Source: Sphingomonas sp. KR3-1
Lineage (GTDB): Bacteria > Pseudomonadota > Alphaproteobacteria > Sphingomonadales > Sphingomonadaceae
Direction of reading: 5' to 3'
DNA length: 64,000 nt
NCBI RefSeq assembly: GCF_040049295.1
Contig: NZ_JBDZDQ010000001.1
Coordinates: forward strand, 1,860,001 to 1,924,000
Below, piece by piece: positions 37,103-49,076 of the stretch; the stretch's first letter is position 1; every line of letters begins with the position of its first letter. The position numbers and the translations under genes are program-made. The notes below the pieces were generated by a model. It did not search any database and was not told the origin of the DNA. It saw nothing but the letters and a program-made list of their open reading frames with translations.

Positions 37103-37761
37103 CTCTTCGCCAGCACCGAATCGGCGACATACGGATTCGTCTTCCGTTCGTGGCCGAAATTGCTGAGCGGCCCGTGCCCCGGCACGAACACCGTCTCGTC
37201 GCCGAGCGGCCAGAGCCGGGTGGTGATCGCGTCGATCAGGTCCTGGTGGTTGCCCATCGGGAAGTCGGTGCGGCCGATCGATCCCTGGAACAGCACGTCG
37301 CCCACCGTCGCGAACTTCGATTCGGGATGGTGGAAGACGACATGGCCCGGCGTGTGGCCGGGGCAGTGATAGACGTCCAGGACGAGGTTGCCGATCGTGA
37401 CCTGGTCGCCCTGCTCCAGCCAGCGGTCGGGCTCGAACACCGTCCCGCGGATGCCATAGTTGCGGCCGTCCTCGTCGAGTCGGGCGATCCAGAAGCGGTC
37501 CGCCTCGTGCGGCCCCTCCAGCGGCACGCCCAGTTCCTTGGCGAATTCGCCGGCAGCGCCGCAATGGTCGATATGGCCATGGGTGACGAGGATCTTCTCG
37601 ATCGTCACATTGTGCTGCTTCGCTGCGGCGCGCAGCTTGTCGAGGTCGCCGCCCGGATCGACGAAGGCGCCGCGCATCGTCTCGGTGCACCAGAGGAGCG
37701 AGCAGTTCTGCTGGAGCGGCGTGACCGGGATCACCGCGGCGCGCATCGGGGGATTGGACAT
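37099..37761 (-). CDS. metallo-beta-lactamase fold hydrolase (glyoxalase II-like)
   Basis: The 220-residue protein has the binuclear zinc motif T-H-G-H-I-D-H-C-G near residue 60, the C-P-G-H-T-P-G-H histidine near 135 and a final G-H-G-P-L-S near 204. This matches the YcbL-type hydroxyacylglutathione-hydrolase-like proteins. The true substrate is unknown. It is divergent from pabBC and convergent with the small membrane protein, sharing CTAG. Confidence 0.9.
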   Translation of the reverse strand: MSNPPMRAAVIPVTPLQQNCSLLWCTETMRGAFVDPGGDLDKLRAAAKQHNVTIEKILVTHGHIDHCGAAGEFAKELGVPLEGPHEADRFWIARLDEDGRNYGIRGTVFEPDRWLEQGDQVTIGNLVLDVYHCPGHTPGHVVFHHPESKFATVGDVLFQGSIGRTDFPMGNHQDLIDAITTRLWPLGDETVFVPGHGPLSNFGHERKTNPYVADSVLAKS

Positions 37762-37841
37762 GGTGCGGAGATAGGCCGCGCGCTCCCGCGCCGCAACATG
37801 GGCTTGCCGTGGCGCGCGCAGGGCTGCATGCGGGGCACGGC

Positions 37842-40827
<2,986 letters not shown>

Positions 40828-40853
40828 GCCTCCGCGCATACGACATTGCGGCC

Positions 40854-41522
40854 ATGCTCAAATGGTCGCTCCCCGCTGTCGCCCTCCTCGGAGCCGCGCT
40901 GTTCCTTGTCCCCGATGCGCTTTCGAGCGCGGGGATGGTCGAGCGCGCGGTGCCGGTGCCCGTCCCCACGCTCGATGTGAAACCGGGCAAGGGCGAGCAG
41001 GTCGCAGTGCTCGCCGGGGGCTGCTTCTGGGGCATGGAAGCGGTCTTCCAGTCGGTGAAGGGCGTGCATTCGGTGACGACGGGCTATGCCGGCGGCACGC
41101 CGCAGACCGCCACCTATGACCAGGTCTCGACCGAGCGGACCGCCCATGCCGAGGCGGTGCGCATCGCCTATGATCCGCGCAAGGTCAGCTACGGCACCCT
41201 GCTGCGCGTCTATTTCTCCGTCGCGCACGATCCGACCCAGCTCAATCGCCAATATCCCGATACCGGCTCCAGCTATCGCTCGGCGATCTTCCCGCAGGAT
41301 GCGGAGCAGCGCAGCGTCGCCGCCGCCTATATCGCGCAGCTGACCAGGGCGAAGGCCTTCTCCAGGCCGATCGTCACCAAGCTGGAGACCGGCGGCTTCT
41401 ATCCAGCCGAAGAGTACCACCAGGACTTCTTCTGGCGGCACCCGACGCATCCCTACATCGTGCGCTGGGACAAGCCCAAGGTCGCGGCGTTCCGGAACGC
41501 CTATCCGCAGCTGGTGAATTGA
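40854..41522 (+). CDS. msrA: exported peptide-methionine (S)-S-oxide reductase
   Basis: MsrA repairs methionine-S-sulfoxide. The catalytic motif G-G-C-F-W-G-M-E lies near residue 57 and the family Y-D-P-R-K-V-S-Y and Y-H-Q-D-F near 200 are present. An N-terminal hydrophobic segment (M-L-K-W-S-L-P-A-V-A-L-L-G-A-A-L-F) indicates export or membrane anchoring, so this enzyme likely protects envelope proteins. Start at 40854, because the in-frame ORF upstream reads into aspC. 222 residues. Confidence 0.92.
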   Translation: MLKWSLPAVALLGAALFLVPDALSSAGMVERAVPVPVPTLDVKPGKGEQVAVLAGGCFWGMEAVFQSVKGVHSVTTGYAGGTPQTATYDQVSTERTAHAEAVRIAYDPRKVSYGTLLRVYFSVAHDPTQLNRQYPDTGSSYRSAIFPQDAEQRSVAAAYIAQLTRAKAFSRPIVTKLETGGFYPAEEYHQDFFWRHPTHPYIVRWDKPKVAAFRNAYPQLVN

Positions 41523-41527
41523 CGGCC

Positions 41528-41618
41528 CAGCCGTCGCCCCGGCGAAAGCCGGGGTCTCGTGGGGCAGGCGGGCGCTAGCGGCCTGCGATCCGGGCCTTTG
41601 CTGGCATGACGGTTTCCG
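41528..41618. repeat. dispersed palindromic repeat after msrA
   Basis: A hairpin with C-C-C-C-G-G-C / G-C-C-G-G-G-G stems and a GAAA loop (about 41535-41552) is followed by a degenerate inverted partner. The same hairpin is at 63148-63165. It sits between convergent msrA and the DUF1489 gene. Confidence 0.6.
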
Positions 41619-42017
41619 TCAGATCAGTCCCAGCCCCGCCAATTCCCCCATCAGCGCGGGCGGCAGTTCGTCCAGCCCCGCCCCGGCCTCGCCCAGGTCC
41701 TTGGGCGCGTCGGCATCTTCGAGATAGCGCCAGCCCTGGTGCGCGCGCTTGGGCCGGGCGGCGACCAGGATAAGCTTCGGCTCCATCAGGATCGCGGTGC
41801 GCCCGCCCTCGGCCTCGCCGAAGCCGACGATCGGCGTGCGGCCGATCAGCTGGTGCTTGAGGATCCAGAACAGCGAGCCCTGCCCGCCGATCTCCTCGTG
41901 CCGCTTGGGCAAATAGCGGGTGGTCAGCCCCCAGGGGTTCGCGCGCGATGCGAGGCGCTCGGCGAGATACTCAACGGAATCGCACCCGAAGGCGACTTTG
42001 GTCAGATGCAGTGGCAC
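41619..42017 (-). CDS. DUF1489 family protein
   Basis: The 132-residue protein starts at GTG 42017 (V-P-L-H-L-T-K-V-A-F-G-C-D-S-V-E) and contains H-Q-L-I-G-R-T-P-I-V-G-F and L-I-L-V-A-A-R-P-K-R-A-H-Q-G-W-R-Y-L. These are DUF1489 features, an alphaproteobacterial family of unknown function. It follows mgtE after 36 bp on the same strand. Confidence 0.78.
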   Translation of the reverse strand: MPLHLTKVAFGCDSVEYLAERLASRANPWGLTTRYLPKRHEEIGGQGSLFWILKHQLIGRTPIVGFGEAEGGRTAILMEPKLILVAARPKRAHQGWRYLEDADAPKDLGEAGAGLDELPPALMGELAGLGLI

Positions 42018-42053
42018 GCCCCTGATTTGGAGGCGCAGCCGCTCGCGATCAAG

Positions 42054-43457
42054 TCAGCTGCCGAGGCCCGCCAGCGTGGCGAGGCCGAGGAAGGAGAAGA
42101 ATCCCATCACGTCGGTCATCATCGTGACGAACACCGCCGAGGAGACCGCGGGATCGACGCGCAGCCGGTCGAGCGTCAGCGGCACCAGCACGCCCGAAAG
42201 CCCGGCGATCAGGTTGTTGATGATCATCGCCAGCCCGATCACCAGCGCCAGCATCGGGATATGATAGATCAGCAGCGTGCCCAGCCCGATCGCGAGCCCC
42301 AGCGAGGCGCCGTTGGCCGCGGCGATGCGGAACTCGCGCACGATCATGCGCACCGTGTTGGTGTCGGTCAGCTGGTTGGTCGCGATCGCGCGCACCACCA
42401 CCGCCAGCGTCTGGGTGCCGGCATTGCCTCCCATTCCCGATACGATCGGCATCAGCACCGCGAGCAGCGCGAACTTGGCGATCGTGCCTTCGAACAGCCC
42501 GACCACCGATGCCGCGATGATCGCGGTGAACAAATTGACGAACAGCCAGGTCAGCCGCGTCCGCACGGTGAGCAGCACCGGCTCGTTGATGTCGCCTTCG
42601 CCGGCGCCCGACAGGCGCAGGATGTCCTCGCCGGCCTCTTCGGAAATGATGTGGACCACGTCGTCGACCGTGATCACGCCGACCAGCCGCCCGCTGGGAT
42701 CGACCACCGCGGCGGAGATCAGCGCGTATTTCTGGAAGCGCAGCGCCACTTCCTCCTGGTCCATGTCGACCGGGATCAGCGTCTGCTCGCGCTTCATCAC
42801 GTCGCCCATCGACACGACGCGCGGGGTGCGCAGGATCCAGGACAGCGCGCAGGTGCCGACCGGCTTGTGCGCCGGATCGACGATGAAGATCTCCCAGAAG
42901 TCGGTCGCCAGGTCCTCGTTCTTGCGCAGATAGTCGAGCACGTCGCCGACGGTCCAATGCTCGGGCACCGCGATCAGCTCGCGCTGCATCAGGCGGCCGG
43001 CGGACTCCTCGGGATAGGACAGCGCCTCCTCGATCGCGGCGCGGTCGTCGGGGTCGAGCGCGCGGAGCACCTCGCGCTGGTCCTCGACGTCCATGTCCTC
43101 GATGATCGCGACGGCGTCGTCGGTATCGAGCTCGGAGGCGATGTTGGCGACCTGGTGCGGTTCGAGCGCGTCGACCAGCGCCTCGCGCACCCAGTCGTTC
43201 ATCTCGGCGAGCACGTCGCCGTCGATCAGGTCGGCGATCGCATCGACCAGCGCCGGGCGCGCCTCGGCCGGCGTCAGCTCGACCAGATCGGCGATGTCGG
43301 CGGGGTGGAGCGGCTCGGCCAGCTCGTGCGCGCGGGCGGAGTCGCCGGCATGGACCGCGTCGAGCACGGCATCGACGAACTCCGGCCGCAGCCGGTCGTC
43401 CGCGTCGAGCTGGGACTCGGGAGCCGGGCTATCTGCTTGAAGTTCGGTCTCGCTCAT
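42054..43457 (-). CDS. mgtE: magnesium transporter MgtE
   Basis: MgtE is a Mg2+-gated Mg2+ channel. The 467-residue protein has an N-terminal MgtE_N helical domain (about residues 50-150, H-P-A-D-I-A-D-L and D-D-A-V-A-I-I-E-D-M), tandem CBS domains (about 155-275, with G-V-I-T-V-D-D-V-V) and five C-terminal helices containing P-I-V-S-G-M-G-G-N-A-G-T-Q-T and the acidic pore region near the end. The first 30 residues are variable. Divergent from the cyclophilin gene. Confidence 0.95.
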   Translation of the reverse strand: MSETELQADSPAPESQLDADDRLRPEFVDAVLDAVHAGDSARAHELAEPLHPADIADLVELTPAEARPALVDAIADLIDGDVLAEMNDWVREALVDALEPHQVANIASELDTDDAVAIIEDMDVEDQREVLRALDPDDRAAIEEALSYPEESAGRLMQRELIAVPEHWTVGDVLDYLRKNEDLATDFWEIFIVDPAHKPVGTCALSWILRTPRVVSMGDVMKREQTLIPVDMDQEEVALRFQKYALISAAVVDPSGRLVGVITVDDVVHIISEEAGEDILRLSGAGEGDINEPVLLTVRTRLTWLFVNLFTAIIAASVVGLFEGTIAKFALLAVLMPIVSGMGGNAGTQTLAVVVRAIATNQLTDTNTVRMIVREFRIAAANGASLGLAIGLGTLLIYHIPMLALVIGLAMIINNLIAGLSGVLVPLTLDRLRVDPAVSSAVFVTMMTDVMGFFSFLGLATLAGLGS

Positions 43458-43568
43458 CGTTCGACCTCCCTGTTTGGCCCCGCCCCGCCGCTGCCACCCT
43501 GCGCCGCGATTTGCAAGTCGCCCCGCACGCCATTACGTGCGGTGCAAATCGTTCTCAGGAGTAACAAC

Positions 43569-44024
<456 letters not shown>

Positions 44025-44030
44025 GGCCTT

Positions 44031-44118
44031 CTCGAGCCCCTTCCCTTCAGGGGAGGGGTTGGGGTGGGGCTTGTCCGCGGGCGAAGCGCTCGGCGAGACG
44101 CCCCCACCCCGCAACTTC
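44031..44118. repeat. GC-rich palindromic intergenic repeat
   Basis: Contains C-C-C-C-T-T-C-C-C / G-G-G-G-A-G-G-G-G-type hairpin arms (about 44037-44059) and a longer, imperfect inverted pairing to the C-rich stretch at 44100-44112. It belongs to the sphingomonad-type repeats also seen at 47772-47797 and 60836-60969. Confidence 0.5.
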
Positions 44119-45018
44119 CTACGCCACCCGGTCGGCGCCGAGCACGTCGATCAGCCAGTCGTGGAACAGCTTGACCGGCCGCGTGGTCAGCGCGCGCGGG
44201 CGGCAGACGAACCAGTAGCTGTAGTCGCTCTCCACCGTCAGGTCGAAGAGCTGGACGAGCCGGTCGTCGCGCGCCGCCTCGAAATGCGATTCGAGCATGA
44301 ACGCCACGCCCAGCCCCTGCGCCGCCGCCTCGAGCATCAGCGTGCCCGAATCGAAATGGTCGATCGCGGCGGGCTCGATCTCCATGTCCGAGAGACCCGC
44401 CGCCGCGCGCCACGCGGTGAAGGTGTCCGCCATGTCGCGGTGGACCAGCGCGGTCAGCTTCGAGAGCTGCTCGGGCCGGGTGATCGGATCCGGCCCCTCG
44501 AGCAGCGAGCGCGCGCCGATCACATAGACGCGGTTGCGGTCCAGCCGCTTCGAATAGAGCGTCGGGTCGATGTCGCGCGCCACCACGATCGCCGCGTCGA
44601 GGCCGTCGCCCAGCCGCGCCACGGCATGGCCGCCGGTATCGACGTCGAGATGCAGCTCGGGATGCTTGCGCTTGAGGTCGCCCATGTGCGGCATCAGCCG
44701 CTGCGTCGCGAACAGCGGCAGCAGGCCCAGACGCAGGCGGAGCAGCTCGGTCCCGCTGGTCATCGTCTCGACCGCGTCGGCCATGGTGTCGAGCGCCGGC
44801 GCGATCATGCCGAGCAGCCGGTCGCCATCGTCGTTGAGCTTGAGCGCCTGGTGGCGCCGCTCGAACAGCGGCTTGCCGATGAAGCGCTCGAGCGCCTGGA
44901 CGCGGCGGCTGAGCGCGGGGGAGGACAGCGCCAGCTCCTCGGCGGCGGCCTTGATCGATCCCAGCCGGGCGACCTGCACGAACGCCTCGATGGCCGTCAG
45001 CGGGGGAAGTCGTCGCAT
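44119..45018 (-). CDS. LysR family transcriptional regulator, GcvA-like
   Basis: The 299-residue protein has an N-terminal LysR helix-turn-helix (L-T-A-I-E-A-F-V-Q-V-A-R-L-G-S-I-K-A-A-A, about residues 7-26, then S-P-A-L-S-R-R-V-Q-A-L-E) and a periplasmic-binding-like effector domain. The start at 45018 (M-R-R-L-P-P-L-T) is typical; a start at 45078 would add 20 residues. The P-P-L-T-A-I-E-A-F opening resembles the GcvA/AmpR branch. The target is unknown. Confidence 0.9.
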   Translation of the reverse strand: MRRLPPLTAIEAFVQVARLGSIKAAAEELALSSPALSRRVQALERFIGKPLFERRHQALKLNDDGDRLLGMIAPALDTMADAVETMTSGTELLRLRLGLLPLFATQRLMPHMGDLKRKHPELHLDVDTGGHAVARLGDGLDAAIVVARDIDPTLYSKRLDRNRVYVIGARSLLEGPDPITRPEQLSKLTALVHRDMADTFTAWRAAAGLSDMEIEPAAIDHFDSGTLMLEAAAQGLGVAFMLESHFEAARDDRLVQLFDLTVESDYSYWFVCRPRALTTRPVKLFHDWLIDVLGADRVA

Positions 45019-45164
45019 ATCGCTCTCTTTTTGTTGCGCTGCGTCATTATCCTTGGCGGGTGTTTCACGCCACGCCAATGCCCTTTTGGGTGTTAGGCAT
45101 ATATCACCCCAGTTATTCGCGATTGCAAGTTATGCACGCGTTAATGTTTCTTTTCGCACTTGCA

Positions 45165-45255
45165 CAAAAACCGGCCGCACTGCACAAAGCACGTGCCTTT
45201 CAGGCATCCTCTCCTAAAACTTTCCCGGCCGGTCCTCGTGATCGGCCTTTTTTTT
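45165..45255 (+). ncRNA. candidate small RNA (or attenuated cdc48 leader)
   Basis: A strong plus-strand intrinsic terminator (45227-45255) lies over 1.2 kb after the last plus-strand gene, with no ORF of merit in front. Upstream are a small hairpin (about 45194-45208) and an unpaired pyrimidine stretch TCCTCTCCT (45207-45215) that could pair with Shine-Dalgarno sequences. The 5' end is not determined; it could also be the cdc48 leader. Confidence 0.35.
45227..45255 (+). terminator. intrinsic terminator upstream of cdc48
   Basis: An 8-bp stem (45227-45234 with 45240-45247, one G-T pair, 5-nt loop) is followed by eight T (45248-45255). The cdc48 ATG is 50 bp downstream. Confidence 0.75.
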
Positions 45256-45304
45256 GTGCAACTCATCCCTAGCTTCTGCGTCTCACGCCTGGGGAGAACA
45301 GAAA

Positions 45305-47599
45305 ATGGCGGACGAAGAAGCGCAGCCCACCCGGCTGCAGGTTGCCAATGCCCGGCCCGAGGATAGCGGCCGCGGCCTCGCGCATCTGCCGCGCTCGCTG
45401 ATGGCGCGGCTCGGCCTCACCGAAGGCGATGTGATCGAGATCATCGGCAAGCGCACCACCCCGGCGCTCGCCGTGCTGCCCTATGCCGAGGACGAGGGCC
45501 TCGAGATCCTGCGGATCGACGGTCTCCAGCGCGCCAATGCCGGCGTCGGCTCGGGCGATTTCGTCGAGGTACGCAAGGGCGTCTCCAAACCCGCGACTCG
45601 CGTGGTCTTCGCGCCCGCCCAGCAGAACCTCCGCCTCCAGGGCAGCGGCGAGGCGTTGAAGCGCGTCTTCTTCCAGCGCCCGCTGGCGCAGGGCGACGTC
45701 GTCGCCACGGCCGGCCAGCAGCGCGCCGACATCCCGCCCCAGGTCGCCCAGTTCCTCCGCGCGCCCGCTTATGCGCTGCAGGAGATCCGCCTCACCGTCG
45801 TCGCGGCGAGCCCCAAGGGCATCGTCCATATCGACGAGAATACCGAGGTCGAGCTGCGCCCCGAATATGAGGAAGCCACGGGCGACGCGCGCCGCGCCGA
45901 CGTCACCTATGACGATATCGGCGGCATGGCCGCCACGATCGACCAGCTGCGCGAGATGGTCGAGCTGCCCTTGCGCTATCCCGAGCTGTTCCAGCGCCTC
46001 GGCGTCGATCCGCCCAAGGGCGTGCTGCTCCATGGCCCGCCCGGCACCGGCAAGACGCGCCTCGCCCGCGCCGTCGCCAACGAATCGGACGCGCAGTTCT
46101 TCCTGATCAACGGGCCCGAGATCATGGGCTCGGCGTACGGCGAATCCGAAGGGCGGCTGCGCCAGATCTTCGAGGAAGCAGCCAGGGCGGCCCCGTCGAT
46201 CGTCTTCATCGACGAGATCGATTCGATCGCGCCCAAGCGCGGCCAGGTCTCGGGCGAGGCGGAGAAGCGCCTCGTCGCGCAGCTGCTCACCCTGATGGAC
46301 GGGCTCGAGGCGCGCGCCAACATCGTCGTCATCGCCGCCACCAACCGGCCCGATGCGATCGACGAGGCGCTCCGCCGCCCGGGCCGCTTCGACCGCGAGA
46401 TCGTCGTCGGCGTGCCCGACGAGCGCGGCCGCCGCGAGATACTCGGTATCCACACGCGCGGCATGCCGCTCGGCGATCGCGTCGATCTCGGCGAGCTCGC
46501 GCGGACCACCTATGGCTTTGTCGGTGCCGACTTGTCCGCGCTCGCCCGCGAGGCGGCGATCGAGGCGGTGCGCCGGATCATGCCCAAGCTTGACCTGGAG
46601 AAGGGCACGATCCCGCCCGAGGTGCTCGATACGCTCGCCGTCACCCGCGAGGATTTCCTCGAGGCGCTGAAACGCGTCCAGCCTTCGGCGATGCGCGAAG
46701 TGATGGTCGAGGCGCCGCGCGTCCGCTGGGAGGATGTCGGCGGGCTCGACGATGCCCAGATGCGCTTAAAGGAAGGCGTCGAGCTGCCCTTGAAGGACCC
46801 CGACGCGTTCCGCCGCCTCGGCATCCGCCCGGCCAAGGGCTTCCTGCTCTATGGCCCGCCCGGCACCGGCAAGACCTTGCTCGCCAAGGCCGTCGCGCGC
46901 GAGGCGGAGGCGAACTTCATCGCCACCAAGTCGAGCGACCTGCTCAGCAAATGGTACGGTGAATCCGAGCAGCAGATCGCCCGGCTCTTCGCCCGCGCCC
47001 GCCAGGTCGCGCCCTGCGTGATCTTCATCGACGAGCTCGATTCGCTGGTCCCTGCCCGCGGCGGCGGCCTCGGCGAGCCCCAGGCGACCGAGCGCGTGGT
47101 CAACACGATCCTGTCCGAGATGGACGGGCTCGAAGAGCTGCAATCGGTGGTGGTGATCGGCGCGACCAATCGCCCCAACCTGATCGATCCGGCGCTGCTC
47201 CGCCCGGGCCGGTTCGACGAGCTGATCTATGTCGGCGTCCCCGATGCCGCCGGCCGCGAGCGGATCCTCAGGATCCAGACCGAGAAGATGCCGCTCGCCG
47301 GCGACGTCGATCTCAAGGCGATCGCGGGCAAGACCGAGCGCTATACCGGTGCCGACCTGGAAGACGTGGTCCGCCGCGCCGGCCTGGTCGCGCTGCGCCA
47401 GTCGCTCCAGACCAAGGAAGTGACCCAGGCGCATTTCGAAGAGGCGCTCGCCGATTCGCGCGCCACGGTCACGCCCGAGATGGAGGACGAGTATCTGGCG
47501 ATGTCCGGCCGGCTCAAGCAGCAGGCCTCGGCGATCCAGCCGCTCGGCTTCATCGCCCCGGGCATGCTGCGCGGCCACGGGCCGAAGGGCGAGGGCTGA
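45305..47599 (+). CDS. CDC48/p97-like double AAA+ ATPase
   Basis: The 764-residue protein has an N-terminal CDC48 N-domain (L-Q-V-A-N-A-R-P-E-D-S-G-R-G-L, about residues 10-185) and two AAA+ modules, each with Walker A G-P-P-G-T-G-K-T (244-251 and about 517-524), Walker B (F-I-D-E-I-D-S and F-I-D-E-L-D-S) and arginine fingers. CDC48 proteins unfold or extract proteins; in bacteria the partner is unknown. No ubiquitin- or Pup-like partner is adjacent. A GGGGAGAA ribosome site precedes the ATG at 45305. Confidence 0.92.
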   Translation: MADEEAQPTRLQVANARPEDSGRGLAHLPRSLMARLGLTEGDVIEIIGKRTTPALAVLPYAEDEGLEILRIDGLQRANAGVGSGDFVEVRKGVSKPATRVVFAPAQQNLRLQGSGEALKRVFFQRPLAQGDVVATAGQQRADIPPQVAQFLRAPAYALQEIRLTVVAASPKGIVHIDENTEVELRPEYEEATGDARRADVTYDDIGGMAATIDQLREMVELPLRYPELFQRLGVDPPKGVLLHGPPGTGKTRLARAVANESDAQFFLINGPEIMGSAYGESEGRLRQIFEEAARAAPSIVFIDEIDSIAPKRGQVSGEAEKRLVAQLLTLMDGLEARANIVVIAATNRPDAIDEALRRPGRFDREIVVGVPDERGRREILGIHTRGMPLGDRVDLGELARTTYGFVGADLSALAREAAIEAVRRIMPKLDLEKGTIPPEVLDTLAVTREDFLEALKRVQPSAMREVMVEAPRVRWEDVGGLDDAQMRLKEGVELPLKDPDAFRRLGIRPAKGFLLYGPPGTGKTLLAKAVAREAEANFIATKSSDLLSKWYGESEQQIARLFARARQVAPCVIFIDELDSLVPARGGGLGEPQATERVVNTILSEMDGLEELQSVVVIGATNRPNLIDPALLRPGRFDELIYVGVPDAAGRERILRIQTEKMPLAGDVDLKAIAGKTERYTGADLEDVVRRAGLVALRQSLQTKEVTQAHFEEALADSRATVTPEMEDEYLAMSGRLKQQASAIQPLGFIAPGMLRGHGPKGEG

Positions 47600-47603
47600 T
47601 AAA

Positions 47604-47681
47604 TCCTCCCCCGGAGGAGTGTTGGGTTGGATTGCCCCCGGCAATCCAAGCCCGTGCCGGGGGCACGGGCGACCCAACACT
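47604..47681. repeat. cloverleaf-like palindromic repeat after cdc48
   Basis: An outer stem (47618-47627 with 47672-47681, 10 bp) encloses two perfect hairpins: 47627-47636 with 47640-47649, and 47650-47658 with 47662-47670. A further hairpin, 47604-47618, leads in. The whole can form a branched structure; it may also end cdc48 transcription. Confidence 0.7.
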
Positions 47682-47756
47682 GGGGACCAGCCGCAGGCTG
47701 GTGGAGGGGGCCAGCCACAGGCGATATCGTCGGTGGCTTTCCCTCTCCACCACCGC

Positions 47757-49076
47757 CTAACGGCGGCGGTCCCCCTCTCCCTCCGGGAGAGGACTTGAAG
47801 GACCCCGCGTCGCCACCCAGGCGTAGACCAGCAGGCAGCCCAGCCACCCCGCCGCGGTGAGATACGGCAGCGGCCGCCACAGCTCGTACAGCCCGACCCC
47901 CAGCGACGGCCCGAGCACGAACGCCGCGCCGTTCACCGAGGTGACCTTGCCCGCCACCGATCCCTGTGCCTCCGGCCCGACGCCGAGCGAGGCGCCGGCG
48001 GTGAAGCCGGGCCGCGCCAGCCCCATGCCGAGCGCCGTCACCGCATAGCCGAGCGCGATGCCGTAGAGCGACGTCGCCGTCCCCACCGCGACGCAGCCCA
48101 GCGCCCCCAGCGCCGCGCCGGCCAGGATCAGCGCGCGCGGCTTCAGGTCGAGCATCGGGATCAGCCCCCATTGCGCGAGCAGCGACGATCCCGCGCCGAT
48201 CATCAGCACCAGCCCGGTCGGGTGGATCGCATCGATCGGCGCCACGTGCATCCGGTCGATGATCAGGAAGCCGATCGCCTGGCCGGTCATCGCCTGGGCA
48301 TGGCCGACGATCAGCCCGGCGATGATCCAGGCGCGGATGCGTGGGTCGAAATAGCGGACATTCTCGCTGGTCTCGGCGGTCGCGGCGGTCACCGTCGCGC
48401 CGGTGCCCTGCCCGCCGATCGAGGGATAGGAGGCCGCGGCGCCATGCGCATTGCCCTCGTCCTTGGAAAGCCCGCGCGCTGCGGCGATCCAGATCACCAC
48501 CCCTACCGCGCTCGCGGCAAAGGCGGGGCCCGCCAGCCCGATCATCGGCCCGCCCGGCCACAGCCGCCCCATCACCAGCAGCGGCGCGATCGCCGGGCCC
48601 AGGATCGTGCCGAGCCCGAAGGCGGAGGCGAGCAGCGTCAGCGCGCCGGTGCGTTCCTCGCGGCTCGTGCGTCCGGCGACGATCGCCTGCACCGCCGGCG
48701 GCGCCGCCGCGCCGAACGCGCCATAGAGCATCCGCCCCAGGATGAAGGCGATGAAGGTCGCCGCCGGCCCGAGCAGCCCGTTGATCCCCATCGCCAGGCA
48801 TAGGCCGCACAGCCCCAGCGACACGGTGAAGCCGGCCACCCCGACCAATACCATCGCGCGCCGCCCGTGCCGGTCCGACCGGTTGGCCCAGAAGGGCGCG
48901 GCGATCACCCAGAGCAGCGCCGAGACCGAGAACACCGCGGCGACCGCGCTGTCGGGCGCGTGGAGCGAGCGGCCGAGCGCGGGCAGCACCGATTGCAGCG
49001 CGGTATTGCCCGCCGCGATGACGAGCATGACGGTGAAGAGCAGGCCGAAGGTCCGGTCGAAATGCCGAAACCTCAT
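47757..49076 (-). CDS. MFS transporter
   Basis: From the ATG at 49076 (M-R-F-R-H-F-D-R-T-F-G-L-L-F) the protein has 439 residues and about twelve predicted helices, with the loop 2-3 motif N-R-S-D-R-H-G-R-R-A-M. The family resembles the tetracycline/bicyclomycin-type drug exporters; substrate unknown. It overlaps the upstream ABM-protein gene by 4 bp. The C-terminal 16 residues (P-S-S-P-L-P-E-G-E-G-D-R-R-R) are encoded by a dispersed repeat, so the original stop has probably been replaced by repeat insertion. Confidence 0.85.
   Translation of the reverse strand: MRFRHFDRTFGLLFTVMLVIAAGNTALQSVLPALGRSLHAPDSAVAAVFSVSALLWVIAAPFWANRSDRHGRRAMVLVGVAGFTVSLGLCGLCLAMGINGLLGPAATFIAFILGRMLYGAFGAAAPPAVQAIVAGRTSREERTGALTLLASAFGLGTILGPAIAPLLVMGRLWPGGPMIGLAGPAFAASAVGVVIWIAAARGLSKDEGNAHGAAASYPSIGGQGTGATVTAATAETSENVRYFDPRIRAWIIAGLIVGHAQAMTGQAIGFLIIDRMHVAPIDAIHPTGLVLMIGAGSSLLAQWGLIPMLDLKPRALILAGAALGALGCVAVGTATSLYGIALGYAVTALGMGLARPGFTAGASLGVGPEAQGSVAGKVTSVNGAAFVLGPSLGVGLYELWRPLPYLTAAGWLGCLLVYAWVATRGPSSPLPEGEGDRRR

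Noticed and set aside
41739..43568. Long upstream extension of the cyclophilin reading frame
   Set aside because: It is antisense to DUF1489 and mgtE, and the cyclophilin homology begins only at about 43569, where a good ribosome site lies.
45060..45272. Short plus-strand ORF in the gap before the CDC48-like gene
   Set aside because: It ends beyond the terminator, has no ribosome site and no coding-like composition; a non-coding transcript is more plausible.
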